26,486 nucleotides of DNA, from the IMG/VR virus record IMGVR_UViG_3300031673_000408, positions 1 through 26,486 of that record. One strand, 5' to 3'. Origin of the DNA: a virus. A program made the position numbers and the translations under genes. The notes below the pieces were generated by a model. That model did not search any database. It worked only from the letters and a program-made list of their open reading frames with translations, and had not been told where the DNA came from. Positions 22,475 to 26,486 of the stretch are shown in pieces; position 1 is the first letter of the stretch, and every line of letters begins with the position of its first letter.

Positions 22475-25137
22475 TGGAAAAGCACGCACAGCCCATGTCC
22501 CCCCGGACGCAAGCGTTCTCGCAGATGCCGTCGGGTGACGATGAGGAGAAGCTCTTCGAAGAGGGACTGAACCAGATGGCGTACAACGTCCTGGTCAGCA
22601 AGTTCCCCGACCTGATCCAACAGGTCATCACCTTCAAGATCCTCGACACCGACGTCGATAAAGGTGCGGGTGTAGGTGCCTTCGTGCTGCAACACGGCAG
22701 CGAAATCATCTACGTCCCGGTGGTCATGGCTGACAACCAGGTCAAACCCCTGGACCTCTTCTACCACAAGGGCCTCAACGTCTTCTTGCCCCTCAACAAC
22801 GAGTGGCTCGACGAGGTCAGTCAGCTCACGGTGGACGAGATGGGTGAGCCGGTGCAGCGCCCCAAGTCTCTTCGCCGAGACATGGACACGCGCAACATCC
22901 TCATCCCCCCGACGACCGGCCGCTATGCCTACGCTGCCGCGCCGCAGACTGACGCCAGCATCACTGACGACTTGATGGAGATGTGCCGCAAACTCCAAAC
23001 CCAGGAAAAGACCGCGGACGAAACCCACGGTCTCGTCGCCTTCCTGCACGGCGCCCCCAACGCCATCAAAGAAGCCTTCGCCAACGTCTTGCAAAGTCGC
23101 CCCAAGCTGGCCGCGCAAGTCACGCTGATGTACGGCCTCGATGACGTCTGTGACGCGTTGCGGAAAACAGCCGCCGACACCACCGTCGATGACGAGGGTG
23201 AGCTCAACGTCGCTGACCGCACCACCACCTCAGACGACTTCAAGCGCATCTTCGGCGCGCGTGCCCCAGAAGCGTTCCAAGGCATGCTCGCCAAGGGCTA
23301 CGTCGCCAAGGACAACCGCAAGGGTCTCAACGACGCCATCCAGGTGCAAGAGCCGCGCGACCTCATCACCCCCGACAAGAGCGGCTTCTATCGGGTGTTC
23401 ACCACCGATGGCCGCATCCTGCCCGCCTTCGTCGCCGTGGAGCCCCGGGAAATCCTCAACCGACGTCCCAACAACGGTCCCGAAGGTCGCAACGGGAAGC
23501 GCCACGCCGGGCGTGCCCCCACGAGCTTCGGCAACTACAGCTCCGAGAAACGCTTCTTGGCGATCACCAGAGGGGGCACCTGGGTCCGCTGCAAGGCGCT
23601 CATTGCCGAGCCCGCCTGGGCCAGCAGCGGCTACCGTCCTGACAAGGAGCACACGGACGTCTTCAACAAGCTGCTCGGTCAGCAGCAAGGTGACCGCCCC
23701 AAGGTTGGCGACAAGGGCGTCTTCGTCGTCCGCACCGGCCAGACGTTTGCGACCACCGAACCCTTCGGCATCAAGCGCGTCTCCACGGACAGCCAAGGAG
23801 TGCGGCGCATCATCTGCGACGATTACGACAACACGGTGCTTGTCACCGACCCCAACGGTCCGAAGAACGGCCTCCATCAACCCAAGGGTGAGCCTCTGGT
23901 CTACGTCCCTCGGGACGCGCGCTTCATCCGCTTGAAGAAGTATGAGAACGATGATGACTGGGGAGCCCCCGAGGGCGGAGCGCATGCACGCATCACGCTG
24001 CTCAGCAACCCCACCGATGTGAGCCGATGGTTTACCGGCAAGTTCGACGCCATGGGCGCTGCCAACGTCGCCGTGAAGAACGCCAGCGCCGGACAGTTCT
24101 CCGTCGATGGTGCCCCTGCGATTAACAAGGTGGCGGCGATGGTCGAGGTGGCGCGTAAGTATCGCATCCCCTTCTCCGCCGCGGAGAACCTCGTCAAGCA
24201 GGCGGAAGCGAAGCCCAACGGACGCGTGACCGCACGCGTCGCGTCCCCCACAGACATCGCCAAAATCGGCATGGCAGACCCGTCCATGGCGGGAGGAGCT
24301 GTTCCTCCTTCCGGCGACCCCGCCATGGGCGGTGCTCCTCCACCCGGCGACCCCGCCATGGGCGGTGCTCCTCCACCCGGCGACCCGGCCGCAATGGGCG
24401 CCGCACCGCCGCCACCCCCAGCGATGCCGTCGCCCCTCGACATCGCGATGGGTGAAGCCCAGACCCAAATGCAGCAGCAAGCCTCAGATCTGCAAATGCA
24501 GCAGATGGCCCTGCAAGATAAGTCGCAGACGCTCTCCACGGTGCAACAGCGTGCCCAGGAAATCGCCATGGGCGGCGCCGAAGCCGTGCAAATGGGCGCC
24601 CCACCGATGGCCATGCCCGGGATGGGTGGCCCCGAAGGAATGCCCCCCGAAGGCGCGATGCCCCCTGGCGGCGCGATGCCGCCTCAAGGAGCGCCCCAAG
24701 GTCCGATGCCTCCCGGCGGTGGCGGGATGCAGGCTCCGGCACCTGACGCCGCGATGCCCGGTGGCATGGGCGCCGTGATGCAAACGGAGAGCCCCTCTGC
24801 CTCGGAAATCCAGCAACAGGTCAATCCCCAGTTCCTGGAGCAGGCCGCGGGCCTCAACGACACGCAGGCGTTCGATGCCGCCGCTATCTCCAGCATGGCG
24901 CAGTCGCCTAGTTTCCGCGACATGGTCGTCGACTACGTGCCCACTCTGGAGCGCGCACTGGACAACCTGGGGCGCATCATGCTGACCCTCTGGATGCAAG
25001 AAGGCGAGCTGCAGCAACAGCTGGGGGATGAAGATTACTCCCAACTGGAGGATAATATCCGGGCCGTCTTCGAGGGCCTCGGTGAACTCGTCCTGCAGAT
25101 GAACCGCCAAGCCATCGTGATGGGCACGGGAGAATAA
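22471..25137 (+). CDS. Large putative virion protein with Gly/Pro/Met-rich segment
   Basis: 888 residues. Residues 1-150 include a segment starting FKILDTDVDKGAGVGAFVL followed by beta-rich sequence. Residues about 210-540 look folded and contain many aromatic and beta segments such as GFYRVFTTDGRILPAFVAVE. Residues about 600-780 are low-complexity, with repeated PPPGDPAMGGA and Gly-Met-Pro runs interrupted by a Gln-rich coiled-coil-like stretch (QMQQQASDLQMQQMALQDKS). Residues about 790-888 form a helical C-terminus. No family is recognised; length, composition and operon position suggest a structural or baseplate-type protein. Its ATG overlaps the peptidase stop (ATGA). Confidence 0.65.
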   Translation: MMEKHAQPMSPRTQAFSQMPSGDDEEKLFEEGLNQMAYNVLVSKFPDLIQQVITFKILDTDVDKGAGVGAFVLQHGSEIIYVPVVMADNQVKPLDLFYHKGLNVFLPLNNEWLDEVSQLTVDEMGEPVQRPKSLRRDMDTRNILIPPTTGRYAYAAAPQTDASITDDLMEMCRKLQTQEKTADETHGLVAFLHGAPNAIKEAFANVLQSRPKLAAQVTLMYGLDDVCDALRKTAADTTVDDEGELNVADRTTTSDDFKRIFGARAPEAFQGMLAKGYVAKDNRKGLNDAIQVQEPRDLITPDKSGFYRVFTTDGRILPAFVAVEPREILNRRPNNGPEGRNGKRHAGRAPTSFGNYSSEKRFLAITRGGTWVRCKALIAEPAWASSGYRPDKEHTDVFNKLLGQQQGDRPKVGDKGVFVVRTGQTFATTEPFGIKRVSTDSQGVRRIICDDYDNTVLVTDPNGPKNGLHQPKGEPLVYVPRDARFIRLKKYENDDDWGAPEGGAHARITLLSNPTDVSRWFTGKFDAMGAANVAVKNASAGQFSVDGAPAINKVAAMVEVARKYRIPFSAAENLVKQAEAKPNGRVTARVASPTDIAKIGMADPSMAGGAVPPSGDPAMGGAPPPGDPAMGGAPPPGDPAAMGAAPPPPPAMPSPLDIAMGEAQTQMQQQASDLQMQQMALQDKSQTLSTVQQRAQEIAMGGAEAVQMGAPPMAMPGMGGPEGMPPEGAMPPGGAMPPQGAPQGPMPPGGGGMQAPAPDAAMPGGMGAVMQTESPSASEIQQQVNPQFLEQAAGLNDTQAFDAAAISSMAQSPSFRDMVVDYVPTLERALDNLGRIMLTLWMQEGELQQQLGDEDYSQLEDNIRAVFEGLGELVLQMNRQAIVMGTGE
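24313..24378 (+). repeat. 33-base tandem repeat in the 888-residue protein gene
   Basis: Two exact copies of a 33-base unit (24313-24345 and 24346-24378), encoding GDPAMGGAPPP, followed by a partial, degraded third copy. The exact identity suggests recent slippage or unequal exchange. Confidence 0.9.
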
Positions 25138-25138
25138 C

Positions 25139-25831
25139 GTGGTTCAAGACCCTCACCACCGCATCCACACCGCCATGGCAGTGATGGACAAGAAGAAAAC
25201 CTCCACGGACCAAAAAGTCCTGGAGCTCCTCAAGGTGATGCAGGGCAAGTCCACCTTTACGGACTTGATGTACGCGCTCGACAAGTTCAAGAGCGACCGG
25301 GCGCGCATCATTCTGGACAGCTTCCTGTTGGCCAACACCCCCCACGATGTGATTCGTCGCGCCACGGACGTGCCCCCGGCCGTGATCCAAGCCTACCGCG
25401 ACTACATCTTCGACGTCTCCGTCTTCCGCGACCACCTCGACAAGATCGACTACGTGAGTCACTCCAAGCAGTACCTCCCCCGGGACCAGCAGGCTTTCTA
25501 CGAAGCCGCGCTGAACCAAGGTGGGGAGTACATCACGTGGCTCCTCAACCGCGGTTCCGGACGCCCACCCAAAGAGGCGCTGGAAAACATCATGACGGAA
25601 GGCCTCTTCATGGGGCAGTCCCATCGCGGCTCCGACCCGACATCGGAGCGGGCACGGCAAGCACGGTCATGGTTCCAACTAGCCGCCCAAGCCGCAACCA
25701 ATCTTCAACGGCTTGATCCCAGGGACGATGTGGATGCTCTGGAAGAACTGCGGTTGGCGTTGACGAAGGATAACAGCGTCCAGACTGCCGACGATAAAGA
25801 CGCGCCTCAACCCGACACGATTCTCCACTAA
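25139..25831 (+). CDS. Hypothetical protein with helix-turn-helix-like segment, GTG start
   Basis: 230 residues. GTG at 25139 is chosen over an internal ATG because GGGAGA lies 6 bases upstream and the gap from the preceding stop is 1 base. After about 25 polar residues, residues 28-100 are helical. ANTPHDVIRRATDVPPAVIQ (65-84), followed by AYRDYIFDVSVF, looks like a helix-turn-helix element seen in some phage proteins. A Trp-containing, Arg-rich helix appears near residues 165-185 (ERARQARSWFQLAAQAA). Function is unknown. A DNA-binding packaging or virion role is a guess from the operon context. Confidence 0.6.
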   Translation: MVQDPHHRIHTAMAVMDKKKTSTDQKVLELLKVMQGKSTFTDLMYALDKFKSDRARIILDSFLLANTPHDVIRRATDVPPAVIQAYRDYIFDVSVFRDHLDKIDYVSHSKQYLPRDQQAFYEAALNQGGEYITWLLNRGSGRPPKEALENIMTEGLFMGQSHRGSDPTSERARQARSWFQLAAQAATNLQRLDPRDDVDALEELRLALTKDNSVQTADDKDAPQPDTILH

Positions 25832-25841
25832 GGAGTCGACG

Positions 25842-26486
25842 ATGGCACTGTTTGACGAACGTAAACTCGAAAAAAGGGCCACGAAAGTGGTCGATGATTT
25901 CTTCAACGAGAAGCGCGCCCTGACGGAAGGCGTCACCGACGTCGCCGAACAGGACAACCTGAATCCTGAACAGGTCAAGCGCCTCACCGAGGCCGTCAAC
26001 AATGCGGCCTTTCTGCGTAAATTCGAAGGCGCAAATGACCGCATGGAGGCTTCGCAGTTCGAACCCGCCGACGCGCAAGCCGCCCTCGGGCGCATGCTCG
26101 ATGCAGCCAAGGACCTTATGGTAGTCACCGAAGGTCAGGGCGAAATGCCCGACACAAGCGGCGAAGAACTGCCCATAACACGCCCCGAGGTCGAGCCGCT
26201 GAACCCCGCTTCCGCAGAGGAGATGGCTGCGGTGCAGCACGAGCCCAAACTGAGTAGCGCCGTCATGACCATGCGTCTGCGCAAAACGGCACAAGAGCTC
26301 AGCGACCAAACGTACCAAGCCAAGTACGCTTTCACTGAAGAGTTCGAAAAGCTGGTCACAGGCTTCACCAAGGTGGGCTGTACCGACTTCAGTTCTTTCG
26401 AGCTCGACGCGTTCTACAAGTGGGGCGACGACGCGGTGGCCCCGCTGAAGATGCTACGGCAGAGTCTCCGCATGCCCGCGATGGAC
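25842..26486 (+). CDS. Partial gene at right edge, putative virion operon
   Basis: 215 codons open from an ATG with AGGAG 6 bases upstream to the end of the window; the C-terminus is missing. The N-terminus is charged and helical (MALFDERKLEKRATKVVDDF). A middle segment (about 95-125) is acidic and Pro-rich. The last part (about 140-215) is helical and aromatic, with YQAKYAFTEEFEKLVTGFTK. No family is recognised. It follows the preceding gene by 10 bases and continues the same operon. Confidence 0.65.
   Translation, partial: MALFDERKLEKRATKVVDDFFNEKRALTEGVTDVAEQDNLNPEQVKRLTEAVNNAAFLRKFEGANDRMEASQFEPADAQAALGRMLDAAKDLMVVTEGQGEMPDTSGEELPITRPEVEPLNPASAEEMAAVQHEPKLSSAVMTMRLRKTAQELSDQTYQAKYAFTEEFEKLVTGFTKVGCTDFSSFELDAFYKWGDDAVAPLKMLRQSLRMPAMD

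Noticed and set aside
23230-24480. 416-residue open frame on the minus strand
   Set aside because: Antisense to the 888-residue gene; composition (His, Arg, Gly, Val-rich) is that of a GC-rich shadow frame and it has no recognisable motif.
1-26486. tRNA genes, CRISPR array, insertion sequences or attachment sites
   Set aside because: No cloverleaf-like segment, regularly spaced repeat, transposase motif or long terminal duplication was noticed by eye; a tRNA scan was not possible.

Overview
This window looks like part of a large tailed-phage (Caudoviricetes) genome, probably a jumbo phage, infecting a bacterium. Several features support this. It encodes a portal protein, a cell-wall amidase and a holin-like protein. 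It also has a run of low-complexity, virion-type proteins in tightly overlapping genes. Most strikingly, it carries its own divergent multisubunit RNA polymerase. Good Shine-Dalgarno sites and sigma70-like promoter hexamers point to a bacterial host. The DNA is GC-rich by eye. The host cannot be named from the sequence. A lineage of marine tailed phages with a deeply branching multisubunit RNA polymerase has been described; whether this window belongs to it needs a phylogeny.

Left block (1-5435, minus strand): four co-directional genes separated by at most 9 bases. They are a SNF2-family helicase interrupted by an intein in its Walker A motif, a small CxxC protein, a PD-(D/E)XK nuclease with iron-sulfur-type cysteines, and an N-acetylmuramoyl-L-alanine amidase that runs off the left edge. 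Helicase plus nuclease suggests a recombination or repair unit, with the lysis gene at its distal end. A divergent intergenic region (5436-5597) separates this block from the portal gene.

Middle block (5598-8583): the portal protein with an embedded four-cysteine zinc ribbon, then an unknown protein. A 13-bp perfect hairpin lies between this pair and a convergent minus-strand unit, which holds an unknown C4-zinc protein and possibly a 13-codon hydrophobic peptide.

Right block (8584-26486, plus strand): it starts with a 1834-residue fusion of RNA polymerase beta with the N-terminal half of beta-prime. A 359-residue intein splits the invariant beta GDK..GRxGNKG active-site motif. The rest of beta-prime (18273-20072) is a separate gene 4.2 kb downstream. 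Between them lie two Pro-rich small proteins, a LigD-like 3'-phosphoesterase plus ATP-dependent DNA ligase, a SET-domain protein, a holin-like membrane protein and a small protein. After the beta-prime C-terminal gene comes a likely virion-protein operon: a 472-residue repeat protein, a small protein, a HELGH metallopeptidase, an 888-residue Gly/Pro/Met-rich protein, a 230-residue helix-turn-helix-like protein, and a partial gene at the right edge.

Three patterns run through the right block. First, promoter-like pairs with 17-bp spacing and TATACT/TATATT -10 boxes precede the polymerase fusion gene, the first small Pro-rich gene and the 472-residue gene. Second, a short helical signature, (A/F)Y-x-x-G-x-x-x-A/E-L-like, sits at the N-terminus of four or five neighbouring proteins and the C-terminus of one more, suggesting a shared sorting or packaging tag. 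Third, the window's two inteins both interrupt catalytic phosphate- or nucleotide-handling motifs but appear to use different splicing chemistries: class 3 in the helicase, class 1 in the polymerase. The combination of a fused and split, intein-bearing polymerase with a phosphoesterase-ligase, a SET protein and shared terminal tags is the most unusual content. No tRNA, rRNA, CRISPR array or insertion sequence was seen.
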